From: Paludisphaera mucosa
Lineage (GTDB): Bacteria; Planctomycetota; Planctomycetia; Isosphaerales; Isosphaeraceae
Assembly (NCBI RefSeq): GCF_029589435.1
Contig: NZ_JARRAG010000001.1
Span: 1,354,808 to 1,418,807, forward strand
Direction: 5' to 3'
DNA: 64,000 nucleotides
Both the position numbers and the translations under genes were made by a program. Below, one piece after another: positions 35,775-44,693 of the stretch (positions are counted from its first letter, which is position 1; every line of letters starts with the position of its first letter). Below the pieces are notes generated by a model that made no database searches, was not told where the DNA came from, and saw only the letters and a program-made list of their open reading frames with translations.

Positions 35775-36122
35775 GTGGACCACCCCGCGCCGATCCTTTA
35801 CGCGACCACCACGGCCTCCGGCGCGATCACGCTGGACTCGTTCCTCCGCTGGTGCGCGACGCCGAACGGCGTGGACTTCCTGAAGCTGCTCGCCGCCGGC
35901 CTGTTCACCGCGATCACGGCCGCGATCGCCCTCCGCACCCAGGTCGTCCAGGCCCGGATCGAGCGCGAGCGGATCCGCCGCGAGGAGCAGGCCGCCGTCC
36001 GCGAATCGGCCCGGCACGACCAGTGGGAGGCCGCGCTCCTGGAGCTGAAGCTGGCCAGGCTCCACGCCGTCGACCCGCGGGCGCCTCTCCCCGCCGACCT
36101 GGTCGTCCCGGAGCCACGATGA
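35775..36122 (+). CDS. Membrane-anchored coiled-coil protein
   Basis: A 115-residue protein from GTG 35775. A hydrophobic helix at about 38-56 (LKLLAAGLFTAITAAIALRT) is followed by a highly charged helix (VQARIERERIRREEQAAVRE) likely to form a coiled coil. The arrangement resembles small phage membrane proteins, including inner-membrane spanin-like or holin-associated subunits, but this is only topology. Its TGA overlaps the ATG of the small terminase gene by 4 bp. Confidence 0.55.
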   Translation: MDHPAPILYATTTASGAITLDSFLRWCATPNGVDFLKLLAAGLFTAITAAIALRTQVVQARIERERIRREEQAAVRESARHDQWEAALLELKLARLHAVDPRAPLPADLVVPEPR

Positions 36123-36604
36123 ACGACATCGTCCCGGCGCGTCCGGCGCATGAAAAAGGGGGCGACGCGGACTGGACGGAGACGTTCCTCTCCGTGCTCG
36201 CCGAGACCGGCAACGTCACGGCCGCCGCCCGGATGGCCGGCGTCAACCGCGACACGCCCTACGGCCGCCGCGAGACCGACTCCGCGTTCGCCAAGGCCTG
36301 GGCGTCCGCCCTGGAGGAGGCGTGCGACGTCCTGGAGCTGGAGGCCCGACGCCGGGCCTACGAGGGGACGAAGGAGCCCGTCTTCTACCAGGGCTACCAG
36401 TGCGGCGTGGTGAAGAAGTACTCCGACACGTTGATGATCGTCCTGCTGAAGGCGCACCGGCCCGAGAAGTTCCGCGAGAAGTTCTCGGCCGAGCACTCGG
36501 GGGAGATCAAGGTGGTCGTCGAATATGCCGACGGAGATCCGGCTTACGCTCCCCCGGCCGCACCCCGGCCAGGCGACGATCCTCCGCTCGACGGCCCGGT
36601 TTAA
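36119..36604 (+). CDS. Terminase small subunit-like protein
   Basis: A 161-residue DNA-binding protein. A helix-turn-helix is visible at about 25-50 (VLAETGNVTAAARMAGVNRDT, then YGRRETDSAFAKAWASALEEA). This is followed by the LEARRRAYEGTKEPVFYQG block and SDTLMIVLLKAHRPEKFREK, the classic small-terminase ending where R-P-E-x-(F/Y)-R recurs. It recognises the packaging site and loads the large subunit. It starts in an ATGA overlap with the preceding gene and overlaps the large terminase gene by 80 bp. Confidence 0.85.
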   Translation: MNDIVPARPAHEKGGDADWTETFLSVLAETGNVTAAARMAGVNRDTPYGRRETDSAFAKAWASALEEACDVLELEARRRAYEGTKEPVFYQGYQCGVVKKYSDTLMIVLLKAHRPEKFREKFSAEHSGEIKVVVEYADGDPAYAPPAAPRPGDDPPLDGPV

Positions 36605-37751
36605 CGTCGTCGACTGCGGGCGGCGGTTCGGCAAGACCGTCGCCGCCCAGATCCGGATCGTCAAGCCGGCGCTCGCCGGCCATCCGACGGCCTGGTTCGC
36701 CCCCGAGTACAAATTCCTGGCCGAGCCCTGGGACTCGCTCTCGAGCATCCTTCGACCGGTCGTCGTCGGCTCCAGCAAGCAGGAGCGACGCATCCGCCTC
36801 CTGGGCGGCGGGTGCATCGACTTCTGGAGCCTGGACGACCCCGACTCCGGCCGGTCCCGGAAGTACAAGCACGTCGTCGTCGACGAGGCGGCCAAGGCCC
36901 GGTACCTGGAGGCCGCCTGGACCAAGGCGATCCGGCCGACCCTGACCGACCTGAAGGGGACGGCCGATTTCTGGAGCACGCCCCGGGGCCGGGACTATTT
37001 CTGGAAGCTCTACGTCCGCGGCGAGGACGAGCTCGAGCCGGAGTACCGATCGTTCCGGTTCCCGACCCTCGCCAACCCGTACATCGACCCCGCCGAGATC
37101 GAGGACGCCCGCCGCCAGCTCCCCGACCGCGTGTTCCGCCAGGAGTACCTGGCCGAGTTCCTGGAGGACGCCGGAGGAGTGTTCAGACACGTCGCCGACG
37201 CCGTCGATCGGGGCAGGCTTCTGCCCGAGGAGCCCCGCCGCGTCGGGGCCTACGCCCTGGGCGTCGACCTCGCCCGCCTGGAGGACTTCACCGTCCTCTG
37301 CGTGCTCGACCAGTCGGGCCGGCAGGTCTACTTCGAACGCTTCAACCAGATCGACTGGACGCGGCAGGTCGCGAGCATCAAGGCCGTCGCCGAGCGATAC
37401 CGGGCGACCGTCGTCCTCGACGCCTCCGGCCTGGGCGACCCGATCTACCAGCAGCTCGCCGACCTCGGCCTGGCCGTCGAGCCCTACGTGCTGACCTCGG
37501 CGTCGAAGAAGCCGCTGATCGACGAGCTGGCGATGGGCCTGGACGCCGGCAAGATCCGCTTGATGGACGTCGCGGAGCAGGAGGCCGAGCTGGTCGCCTA
37601 CGAGTACCAGATGACCAAGAGCCGCAACTGGACCGCCAACGCCCCCGAGGGAATGCACGACGACTGCGTGATCGCCCTGGCGCTCGCGTACCACGGCTGC
37701 CAGGCCGTCCGGCCGAGCTGGGGCATCCGCACGTCGGGCCGGGCCCGCTGA
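36525..37751 (+). CDS. Terminase large subunit
   Basis: A 408-residue packaging motor. The ATPase half has Walker A at about 32 (CGRRFGKT) and Walker B at about 125 (KHVVVDEAAK), and a coupling motif at WSTPRGRDYF. The RNaseH-like nuclease half has YALGVDLARLEDFTVLC with the first metal-binding Asp, TVVLDASGLGDPIYQQL with the second, and MHDDCVIALALAYHG with the last. It cleaves concatemers and pumps DNA into the prohead. ATG 36525 lies 80 bp inside the small subunit gene, a usual arrangement. Confidence 0.96.
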   Translation: MPTEIRLTLPRPHPGQATILRSTARFNVVDCGRRFGKTVAAQIRIVKPALAGHPTAWFAPEYKFLAEPWDSLSSILRPVVVGSSKQERRIRLLGGGCIDFWSLDDPDSGRSRKYKHVVVDEAAKARYLEAAWTKAIRPTLTDLKGTADFWSTPRGRDYFWKLYVRGEDELEPEYRSFRFPTLANPYIDPAEIEDARRQLPDRVFRQEYLAEFLEDAGGVFRHVADAVDRGRLLPEEPRRVGAYALGVDLARLEDFTVLCVLDQSGRQVYFERFNQIDWTRQVASIKAVAERYRATVVLDASGLGDPIYQQLADLGLAVEPYVLTSASKKPLIDELAMGLDAGKIRLMDVAEQEAELVAYEYQMTKSRNWTANAPEGMHDDCVIALALAYHGCQAVRPSWGIRTSGRAR

Positions 37752-37827
37752 CGCTCTCGCACCGCCCCGGCGGGGCCATAGTTACCAGAGGACCAGATCC
37801 GATCCGACAGAGCAGGGGGGGGCCGCC

Positions 37828-38184
37828 TTGAATCCGACCGCCGAGCTACGCACGCCGCCGCCGACCGCCTACGTCCGCGAGCACATGACGCCCGACCAGC
37901 GCGAGAAGGTGAACCGCCTGCTCGACGCCGGCGAGCCCGTCTACTGCCACGTCGGCGTGGAAGGCGAGGTCTACGTCCTGAGCCAGGCGGAGCAGGACGA
38001 GGTCGACCCGCCCGACCTCGGGCCCGGGGCACCCGTCCCGAGCATCATGGGCGCCGGCCCGTTCCGAGGCCGCCGCGGGCCTCGCAAGGCCGAGGAGGCC
38101 GCCCTCTACCGCCCCGACGCCCCGCCGGCGACCAACCGGAAGATGCGCCGGGCCGACAAGGCGAACGCCCGGAGGGCGCGTTGA
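37828..38184 (+). CDS. Hypothetical prophage protein
   Basis: A 118-residue protein from TTG 37828, with a purine-rich G run upstream as ribosome binding site. The first half (YVREHMTPDQREKVNRLLDAG, then VYCHVGVEGEVYVLS) looks like a small globular domain; the C-terminus is basic (RKMRRADKANARRAR). No family is recognised. It is the first of four genes that start with TTG or GTG, the next three each overlapping the preceding stop codon. Confidence 0.55.
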   Translation: MNPTAELRTPPPTAYVREHMTPDQREKVNRLLDAGEPVYCHVGVEGEVYVLSQAEQDEVDPPDLGPGAPVPSIMGAGPFRGRRGPRKAEEAALYRPDAPPATNRKMRRADKANARRAR

Positions 38185-38369
38185 GCCTGCTGGAGATCGT
38201 ACCCGACGTCTGGATCGACCCCGCCGCCGTGGTCGCCGTCACCGAGCGCCACGCGGGCCGCGAGGTCGCGATCCACCTGGCCGGCCTCTGCCGGCCGATC
38301 ACCGTCCCCGGCTCCGTCGAGCTGGTCGCCCGCCTGGTCCTCAAGCATCGAGTCGGGAGGGCCGCGTGA
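38181..38369 (+). CDS. Small hypothetical prophage protein
   Basis: A 62-residue protein from TTG 38181, in a TTGA overlap with the preceding stop and with GGAGGG 5 nt upstream as a good Shine-Dalgarno sequence. The sequence (LLEIVPDVWIDPAAVVAVTE, REVAIHLAGLCRPITVPGS) looks like a compact beta domain. Function unknown. Confidence 0.6.
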   Translation: MSLLEIVPDVWIDPAAVVAVTERHAGREVAIHLAGLCRPITVPGSVELVARLVLKHRVGRAA

Positions 38370-38731
38370 CCGAAGCCGAGAAGGCCCGATTCGCCCGTCG
38401 CTTCGCCGCCAACGTCCTGGGCGGCGTCCTCAGCATTCCCGAGCCGAAGACGGGTACCGGCTCGAACATCGCACCGGAGCCGCCCCCGCTCATGACCACG
38501 CAGCGAGCCGTCCACATCGCCCTGGCCTTGCTCGTCTCGCTCTCGGGCGTCTACCTCGCCCTGGCCCCGAAGCTCGTGCTCCTGCTGGCCGGCCTGGCCC
38601 TCCGCCGCCCACTCGCCGTCACCTGGGCCTCCTGGCTCGGCGTCCACGTCTGCCTGGGCTTCGGCTGGTACGTCCTGATCCTCTGCACCGCCATCAAGAA
38701 TCCGCCGCCCTCGAACCGGAGCCGACATTGA
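38366..38731 (+). CDS. Membrane protein of unknown function
   Basis: A 121-residue protein from GTG 38366 in a GTGA overlap with the preceding gene. A charged N-terminus (TEAEKARFARRFAANVLGG) precedes two or three hydrophobic segments (VHIALALLVSLSGVYLALAP, LVLLLAGLAL, WLGVHVCLGFGWYVLILC). It could be a holin or accessory membrane protein; nothing in the sequence decides this. Confidence 0.55.
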   Translation: MTEAEKARFARRFAANVLGGVLSIPEPKTGTGSNIAPEPPPLMTTQRAVHIALALLVSLSGVYLALAPKLVLLLAGLALRRPLAVTWASWLGVHVCLGFGWYVLILCTAIKNPPPSNRSRH

Positions 38732-39450
38732 TCCCCTTCGGCTATCGAAGCGACTGCAAGGGATGCGCTCGGGGCTGTCCGGGATGCCTGAAGGTCGACC
38801 CGCCGACCAGGTACTCCGCCTTCGTTGACTACGGCCGGCCCCTGGTCGGGAAGCCGTTCCTGAAGGCGGCGATGGACGCGGTCCGGGCCGGGGCCGATAA
38901 GGCCTTCGCCGAGCGGGTCGTCGACCTGGGGAAGCTCATGGAGCCGTTCATGCTGAAGCCCGAGCCCTGCGTAACCGGCTGCGAGAACTGCCGCGCCGTC
39001 GCCTGCGACGCGAAGCCGCACCGCTTCACCGTCACCGTCAACGGGCGTCCGCGCGGACGCTGCATCGGCGTGGACCTCGGGACCGGACCCGACGTCTCCG
39101 TTTTCAGGATCACCACGAAAGAGGCCTGCATGCCGCCCGACGCCGCCGCCCCGAAGCCGACCCTGACCCAGGCGATCGCCGCCCACAAGACGAAGGCCGA
39201 CCACGCGAAGGTCGCCGACGAGCTGGCCGAGCAGGCCAGGCGGACCGCCCAGGCCGCCCGGCAGGCCGAGCAGGACGCGGCCAAGGCCGTGCTGGTGCTG
39301 GCCGGGATCCTGGACTGTGAGAAGGAGCCCGCCTTCGGCCGCCCCATCGTGCCGGTCGACCGCGAGCTGTTCGTGGTGCTCAACTGCTCCTGGATGAACG
39401 GCCCCAACCGCTACGCCTATCGCCTGGCGAAGGCCTTCGTCGCCGACTGA
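38728..39450 (+). CDS. Cysteine-rich hypothetical prophage protein
   Basis: A 240-residue protein from TTG 38728, in a TTGA overlap. The N-terminus has a dense Cys cluster (DCKGCARGCPGCLK) and a second pair at about 85-95 (CVTGCENCRAVAC), suggesting a metal-binding fold. A long Ala/Lys-rich helix follows (ADHAKVADELAEQARRTAQA), then a short C-terminal domain (FVVLNCSWMNGPNRYAYRLA). The two-part design could be a fusion. An internal ATG at 39130 could start a shorter version. Function unknown. Confidence 0.55.
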   Translation: MIPFGYRSDCKGCARGCPGCLKVDPPTRYSAFVDYGRPLVGKPFLKAAMDAVRAGADKAFAERVVDLGKLMEPFMLKPEPCVTGCENCRAVACDAKPHRFTVTVNGRPRGRCIGVDLGTGPDVSVFRITTKEACMPPDAAAPKPTLTQAIAAHKTKADHAKVADELAEQARRTAQAARQAEQDAAKAVLVLAGILDCEKEPAFGRPIVPVDRELFVVLNCSWMNGPNRYAYRLAKAFVAD

Positions 39451-39502
39451 CCCGTCCCGCTTGACGACCGTCAAGCAACCTCCTCCGCCCCGAGCCCCGC
39501 CT

Positions 39503-39763
39503 ATGTCCGTCACCCTCGCCCAGCTCATCGCCGACTCCGACGACGCCCTGGCCGCTAAGGTCGCGGCCAAGGCCGCCTACGACGCCGCCAGGGCCGCCGC
39601 CTCCGCGGCGGACGCCCTGGTGATGACCGCCCTGCTGGCCGAGCCGTCGACCCGGGCCGCCTACCACGACGCCGACGACGTGTTGCACGTCGCCGCCCGT
39701 TGGCCGGGCCCGGACGGGCGGCCGTTCGCGATCCTGGCCGTCGACGACGCCGACCCCGCCTGA
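39503..39763 (+). CDS. Small helical hypothetical prophage protein
   Basis: An 86-residue protein from ATG 39503 (a TTG at 39461 in the same frame would add 14 residues). An Ala-rich helix (LIADSDDALAAKVAAKAAYD) is followed by a short beta-like C-terminus (VLHVAARWPGPDGRPFAILAV). It sits just before the portal gene, where head accessory proteins are often found. The family is not recognised. Confidence 0.5.
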   Translation: MSVTLAQLIADSDDALAAKVAAKAAYDAARAAASAADALVMTALLAEPSTRAAYHDADDVLHVAARWPGPDGRPFAILAVDDADPA

Positions 39764-39803
39764 CGCCCGCCCCCTCCACCCCTCCCACCGGACGCCCCCC
39801 ATC

Positions 39804-41234
39804 ATGGCATTCCCATCGATCCGCGGCCTGGCCGCGAAGGCCGCGCGCGCGATCGCCGAGCAGGTGATCGCGATCGGCGGAGCCGGGCCCTGGTCGCGCT
39901 GGGGCGGCTCGGGCTGGGGCGGCCGGCCGATCCGCACGCTGGCCCCCGGGGCCACCCACGACTGGGAGCAGGAGGCCGGCAACCTCTGGCAGAACTCGAT
40001 CGTCGCCCTCTGCCTGGCGTGGATCGGCGACCGGGTCGCGAGGCCCAAGCTGAAGGTCTGCCGGATCGGCCGCAACGGCGTGCCGGTGGAGATCCCCGGG
40101 CACGGCCTGGTCGAGCTGTGGACGCGGCCGAACGAGCACTACGGGCGGCGGACCCTCGAAAAGGCGATCGTCTTGAGCCTGAAGGTCGACGGCAACGCCT
40201 ACCTCTGGAAGCGCCGCGACAACGCCGGCCGCGTCATGGAGCTGTGGTATATCCCGCACTTCCGCTGCCGCCCGCTCTGGCCGGCCGACGGCCTGGAGTA
40301 CATCTCGGGCTATCGGATCAGCGGCGACGGCCGGCTCTGGGACGTCCCCAAGACCGAGATCATCCACATCCGGGACGGCGTCGACCCGCTGAACGAGCGG
40401 TTCGGCCTGTCGGCCCTGAAGGCCCAGCTCCGCGAGGCGGCGACCGACAACGGGGCCGCGTCGCACACCGCCGGCCTGATGATGAACCAGGGCGTCCCGG
40501 CCTACGCCCTCGTCCCGGACGTGCCCGCGGGCCCAGCCTTCCAGGCGGGCCGGGGCCCGAGCGACGCCCAGGCCAACCAGATCGTCGGCGAGTGGCAGGA
40601 CGAGTTCTCGCGCGACGGGGCCGGCGGCGTCGCGGTCCTCCAAGGGCCCTGGAAGATCGAGAAGGTCGGCTACTCCCCCGAGGAGTTGATGGTCGACAAG
40701 CTCCCCCAGCAGGCGATCGCCCGGCTGGCGACCGCGACGGGCGTGGTCCTCATGTCGCTGGGCATGCCGGACCCGAACAAGACCTACGCCAACCTGGGCG
40801 AGGCCAACCGCACGAGCTGGGGCACGATCGTCGCCACCCAGGAGCTGATCGCCGAGGCCCTCCGCGACGACCTGATCACCGAGGTCATCCAGATCAAGGG
40901 AAGGATCACCCCGGCCTCGGGCCCGCTCGCCCTGGTCGTGATCTACGACTACAGCCAGGTGGCCGAGTTGCAGGAGAGCCAGGACGCCGTCATGACCCGG
41001 GCCTGCCTGGGCTTCGAGAAGGGCCTGCTGACCCGCAACGAAGGCCGCGAGATGGTCGGCCAGGACCCGGTCGACGACGGCGACGTCTTCGCCTCCGACC
41101 TGGCCGCCGCGGCGGCGCCCGAGGAGCCGGACGACGAGGAAGATCCGGCCGCCCCCGAAGAGGGCGGCGGCGAAAAGCCGGGCGACGACGAGCCCGCGGC
41201 CCCGGCGAAGAAGGGGTGGCGATGGCGCTACTGA
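39804..41234 (+). CDS. Phage portal protein (HK97 family)
   Basis: A 476-residue protein. Portal signatures include NSIVALCLAWIGDRVARPKL near the N-terminus, VELWTRPNEHYGRRTLEKAI (wing region), VDGNAYLWKRRDNAGR, LWYIPHFRCRPLW and IIHIRDGVDPLNERFGLSAL, and the stem or clip part with ANLGEANRTSWGTIV. The C-terminal 50 residues are an acidic/Ala-rich tail. Twelve copies form the head vertex through which DNA enters and leaves. It overlaps the head morphogenesis gene by 13 bp. Confidence 0.94.
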   Translation: MAFPSIRGLAAKAARAIAEQVIAIGGAGPWSRWGGSGWGGRPIRTLAPGATHDWEQEAGNLWQNSIVALCLAWIGDRVARPKLKVCRIGRNGVPVEIPGHGLVELWTRPNEHYGRRTLEKAIVLSLKVDGNAYLWKRRDNAGRVMELWYIPHFRCRPLWPADGLEYISGYRISGDGRLWDVPKTEIIHIRDGVDPLNERFGLSALKAQLREAATDNGAASHTAGLMMNQGVPAYALVPDVPAGPAFQAGRGPSDAQANQIVGEWQDEFSRDGAGGVAVLQGPWKIEKVGYSPEELMVDKLPQQAIARLATATGVVLMSLGMPDPNKTYANLGEANRTSWGTIVATQELIAEALRDDLITEVIQIKGRITPASGPLALVVIYDYSQVAELQESQDAVMTRACLGFEKGLLTRNEGREMVGQDPVDDGDVFASDLAAAAAPEEPDDEEDPAAPEEGGGEKPGDDEPAAPAKKGWRWRY

Positions 41235-42157
41235 GAAAGGCCCGGGATATTCCAAGGGATATTCCACGCCGCAAGGCGGAGGCCAACACGTTCCGCCTGC
41301 CGACCGGCGAGCCGCTCCGGAAGGAGCTGGTCAAGGCCGCCCGCGTGCAACGCCGGGCCGTCCTGGCGTGGGCACGGGCCGGCGGGACGAAGGGCGGGCC
41401 GCCGCTGGAGACGAAGGTCGAGCCCCAGGGGCCGCTGGACTTCTCCGGCTTCCCGGGCTGGGACGCCTTCCGGCTCGGCGCGCTGAATATGTCCGAGCGG
41501 ATGACCCCGGTCCTCTCCTACTTCTGGGAGTCGGCGGCGGCGGCGTTCGCCCCCCGGGTCGGCCTCGACGCCGACGCCTGGAGCGTCGTCGACGCCAACG
41601 CCGAGGCCGTCCTCCAGGAGCAGGCCCTGGCGTTCTGCCAGGCGACGCTCGACACCACCAGCCTGTCGATCGACGCCGCGGTCCGGGCCGTCCGTGCCGA
41701 GCTGCAGGAGGGGGTCGTCGCCCGCGGCGAGTCGGTCGCCGCCCTCACGAAGCGGATCAACGCGATCTTCGACGGGGCCGAGACCTGGCGGGCCCGGCGG
41801 ATCGCCCAGACCGAGACGTCCCGCACCGTCCACGCCGCCCAGGAGCGGACCGCGATCGGCTCGGGCGTCGTCGCCGGCTGGCGGTGGCTGCTCTCGGCCG
41901 ACGCCTGCCCGCTCTGCAAGACGATCGCCCGCCGCGCCCCGATCGTCCGGCTGGGCCGGCCCTTCGCGATCCTGTCCGACGACCCGCACTACGGCGTCGT
42001 GAAGTACCCGCCCCTGCATCCGCACTGCAACTGCACCGTCGAGGAGATCCTCGACGTCGACGCCCACGGCCTGGAATGGTCGCCGACCCTGGACCGCCCC
42101 GAGCCCCAGCCCGAGGACATCGACGATGGCCACCCCGACGAAGGCGGCGACGCCTGA
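41222..42157 (+). CDS. Phage head morphogenesis protein (SPP1 gp7/Mu F-like)
   Basis: A 311-residue protein. After a basic N-terminus with a duplicated RDIP unit, a helical region leads to the family core: RRIAQTETSRTVHAAQERTA, then WRWLLSADACPLCKTIARRAPI and PLHPHCNCTVEEIL. This contains the conserved D-x-C-x-x-C and the H-P-x-C-x-C site of Mu F/SPP1 gp7 proteins. Such minor head proteins bind the portal and aid early head assembly. ATG 41222 lies within the end of the portal gene; the 3' end overlaps the protease gene by 32 bp. Confidence 0.92.
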   Translation: MALLRKARDIPRDIPRRKAEANTFRLPTGEPLRKELVKAARVQRRAVLAWARAGGTKGGPPLETKVEPQGPLDFSGFPGWDAFRLGALNMSERMTPVLSYFWESAAAAFAPRVGLDADAWSVVDANAEAVLQEQALAFCQATLDTTSLSIDAAVRAVRAELQEGVVARGESVAALTKRINAIFDGAETWRARRIAQTETSRTVHAAQERTAIGSGVVAGWRWLLSADACPLCKTIARRAPIVRLGRPFAILSDDPHYGVVKYPPLHPHCNCTVEEILDVDAHGLEWSPTLDRPEPQPEDIDDGHPDEGGDA

Positions 42158-43091
42158 CGCGCTGCTGCACAAATCCTTCGACGTCGACCTGGCCGGCAAG
42201 GGCCTGGGCTTCGACGAGGACGGCTCCGGCGGCTTCACCCTGTACGCCGCGATCTTCGGCAACGTCGACCGCGTCGGCGACGTCATCGAGCCCGGCTCGT
42301 TCCTGAACCTCGACGAGTTCAGCGCCGACGGCGTCGGCCTCTACGAGCACGACCTCTCCGCCGTGCCGATCGCCTACGTCGTATCGGCCGTCCAGGACTC
42401 CAAGGGACTGAGGATCGAGGGCCGGTTCCACTCGACGCCCGAGGCCCAGAAGGTCCGGACCGTGGTGAAGGAGCGGACCGCCGCCGGCAAGTCGGTGAAG
42501 TGCAGCCTGGGCTACAAGGTCGCGAGGGCCGCGAAGGTCCAGGTCGGCGGCCGCGAGGTCCAGTCGATCCGGGCCCTCCGGGTCTACGAGTTCAGCTTCG
42601 TGAACCTCCCCGCCAACCCGCTCGCCGGCGTCGTCGACGTCAAGAGCGCGACCCGTCAAGAGGAGCCGATGGAACACGACGACGACCGCCCCGGGATGCT
42701 GGACAGCGTCAAGCAATGGCTGGGCTTCGCGACCAAGTCGGGCCGCGCGATGTCGAAGGCCAACCACGCCGCCCTGCGCTCCTACGCCGACCAGCTCGAC
42801 GAGCACGGCGACAAGGGCCTGATGCACGCCAAGAGCCTCCGGGCCGCCGCGAAGGGCCTGGAGGAGCACGGCAACGGGACGAAGGCCCTGGCCGCCGCGA
42901 TGCACAAGCACCTGGAGACGTTCGACCCCAACGCCAAGCCCGACCCCGACGACGGCGGCGACGAGCCGGACGGCGACGACGCCCCGCCGGCGAAGAAGGC
43001 CTTCGACGACGCCGGCCACCGGGCTCGCGTCCTGAAGCTCCGGCGGTTCGTCGACGGCCTGGCCGACGACGAGGACGCCGCCGCCGCCTGA
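42126..43091 (+). CDS. HK97-type prohead protease (family U35)
   Basis: A 321-residue protein with a self-contained protease domain in the first 170 residues. FTLYAAIFGNVDRVGDVIEPG is the entry block, the catalytic His is in LYEHDLSAVPIAY, the Ser in SVKCSLGYKVARAA, and VYEFSFVNLPANPLAGV closes the fold. The C-terminal half is a helical, charged extension (KSGRAMSKANHAALRSYADQ and an Asp-rich linker) that may be a scaffold. It cleaves the delta domain of the capsid protein and itself during maturation. Confidence 0.94.
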   Translation: MATPTKAATPDALLHKSFDVDLAGKGLGFDEDGSGGFTLYAAIFGNVDRVGDVIEPGSFLNLDEFSADGVGLYEHDLSAVPIAYVVSAVQDSKGLRIEGRFHSTPEAQKVRTVVKERTAAGKSVKCSLGYKVARAAKVQVGGREVQSIRALRVYEFSFVNLPANPLAGVVDVKSATRQEEPMEHDDDRPGMLDSVKQWLGFATKSGRAMSKANHAALRSYADQLDEHGDKGLMHAKSLRAAAKGLEEHGNGTKALAAAMHKHLETFDPNAKPDPDDGGDEPDGDDAPPAKKAFDDAGHRARVLKLRRFVDGLADDEDAAAA

Positions 43092-43183
43092 CCACCTCCC
43101 CCGCCGCACCCCTCAGCGACCCCCGCCGACGTCGGCGGGCGGCCCGATCGCCGCACGTCCCCCCCTCCCCGCGAGACCCACAC

Positions 43184-44629
43184 ATGACCCCGGACCAGAT
43201 CCAGGCCCTCCGCGACCAGATCGCCAGCAAGTCGACCGAGCTGTCCCGCCTCGTCAACGCCGACGCCCCCACCGGCGCGGACCTGACCAAGGCCGAGAAG
43301 CTCCACGAGGAGATCGCCAAGGCCCGCCTCGACGTCAAGGGCGCGACCGAGGACGCCCGCCGCCACGCCGCCCTGAGACTCTCCGCGAAGGACGCCCAGG
43401 AGTGGCTCGCCGCCCCCGCCGGCGACGCCCCGTTCTCGGGCCGCCAGCCGGCCGCCGGCGAGGCCGGCCGCGTCGAGGTCAAGGGCTTCGAGGAGGCCGG
43501 GCACGGCCGCTACCGCCGCGACAAGGGCGGCGACGTGCTCTGCCTGGAGGAGGTCGGCCCCGGCCAGTTCGGCGTGAAGAAGTGGGAGCTGTTCCAGTCC
43601 TTCGAGTACAAGAAGGACTTCACGCAGTACCTCCGCAAGGGCAACCGGGCGATCGACGACGTCCGGTTCAAGACGCTCGTCGAGGGCATCGACGACCAGG
43701 GCGGCGTCTTCGCCCCGGCCGAGATGATCCAGCGGATCATCGGCCGCGAGCCCGCCCCCACCCAGCTCCGGGGCCTGGTGCAGAGCATCACGACCGGCCG
43801 CGACGTGGTCGAGATGCCGCGGAAGCAGTACTCGGCCGACGACAAGTACACGACCGCGTTCCGCCCCACCTGGACGGGCGAGATCCCCTCGGACGGCACC
43901 GGGGCGCTCCACCTGGTCGACGACAAGAACCTGCTGGGCTCCATCCAGATCCCCGTCCACACGGCGATGCTCTCCGCCCCGCTGTCGAAGAACCTGATCG
44001 AGGACTCCGCCTTCCCGGTCCAGAGCTGGCTGGAGAACGAGCTGGGCCAGGTCATCGACCTGCTCTACGAGGACATGATCCTCAACGGCAACGGCGTCTT
44101 CCAGCCGACCGGCATCCTCCTGGGCGCGGCGTCGGCCAACAACGGCACGACCGTCCGGCCCGACCTGCCCGAGGTCGTGCTCTCGGGCTCGGCCGGGGCC
44201 CTGAGCTACGACGGCCTGGACGACCTCCAGACCGCCCTGGCGGCCCAGTACGAGAACGAGAACACCCGCTGGGTGATGAACAAGAAGAGCACCCTCCGGG
44301 CGATCCGGAAGCTGAAGGACTCGAACAACCGGCCGCTGTTCACCACCGGCGCGGCCGACTACGGCATCACCGGGGCCCGGGGCCGCGTCCTGCTGGGCGA
44401 CCCGATCGTGGTCTCCGCCTTCGCCCCCAACGTCGGGGCCGGGGCCTTCCCGGTGGTCTACGGCGACCTCCGCGGGTACTACCTGGCCCAGCGGATCGGC
44501 TTCTCGATCCAGGTCCTGGACCAGACCCGGGCCCGCGCCAACCAGATCGAGCTGGTCGGCCGCGTCCGCTTCGGCGGCAAGCCGGTCGAGCCGTTCCGGC
44601 TGAAGATCGGCAAGAGCGACAACTCCTGA
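43184..44629 (+). CDS. Major capsid protein (HK97 fold)
   Basis: A 481-residue protein with a coiled-coil N-terminal delta/scaffold region (TPDQIQALRDQIASKSTEL, EKLHEEIAKARLDVKGATED) and the HK97 shell domain from about residue 150. Recognisable parts are LRGLVQSITTGRDVVEMPRK, IQIPVHTAMLSAPLSKNLIE, LGQVIDLLYEDMILNGNG, RWVMNKKSTLRAIRKLKDSN and VLLGDPIVVSAFAPNVGAGA. The N-terminal region would be removed by the upstream protease. ATG 43184; 92 bp separate it from the protease gene. Confidence 0.95.
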   Translation: MTPDQIQALRDQIASKSTELSRLVNADAPTGADLTKAEKLHEEIAKARLDVKGATEDARRHAALRLSAKDAQEWLAAPAGDAPFSGRQPAAGEAGRVEVKGFEEAGHGRYRRDKGGDVLCLEEVGPGQFGVKKWELFQSFEYKKDFTQYLRKGNRAIDDVRFKTLVEGIDDQGGVFAPAEMIQRIIGREPAPTQLRGLVQSITTGRDVVEMPRKQYSADDKYTTAFRPTWTGEIPSDGTGALHLVDDKNLLGSIQIPVHTAMLSAPLSKNLIEDSAFPVQSWLENELGQVIDLLYEDMILNGNGVFQPTGILLGAASANNGTTVRPDLPEVVLSGSAGALSYDGLDDLQTALAAQYENENTRWVMNKKSTLRAIRKLKDSNNRPLFTTGAADYGITGARGRVLLGDPIVVSAFAPNVGAGAFPVVYGDLRGYYLAQRIGFSIQVLDQTRARANQIELVGRVRFGGKPVEPFRLKIGKSDNS

Positions 44630-44693
44630 CCCACGCCCCGCCGCCGCGCCCCCGGGCCGGCGGCGGGCCCTCCCCTCGTCGAGGATCCGGGCC

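Noticed and set aside
41244-41266. Tandem 11-bp repeat GGGATATTCCA at the start of the head morphogenesis gene
   Set aside because: It lies in coding sequence and simply encodes a repeated RDIP unit; two copies only, so no evidence for a regulatory site.
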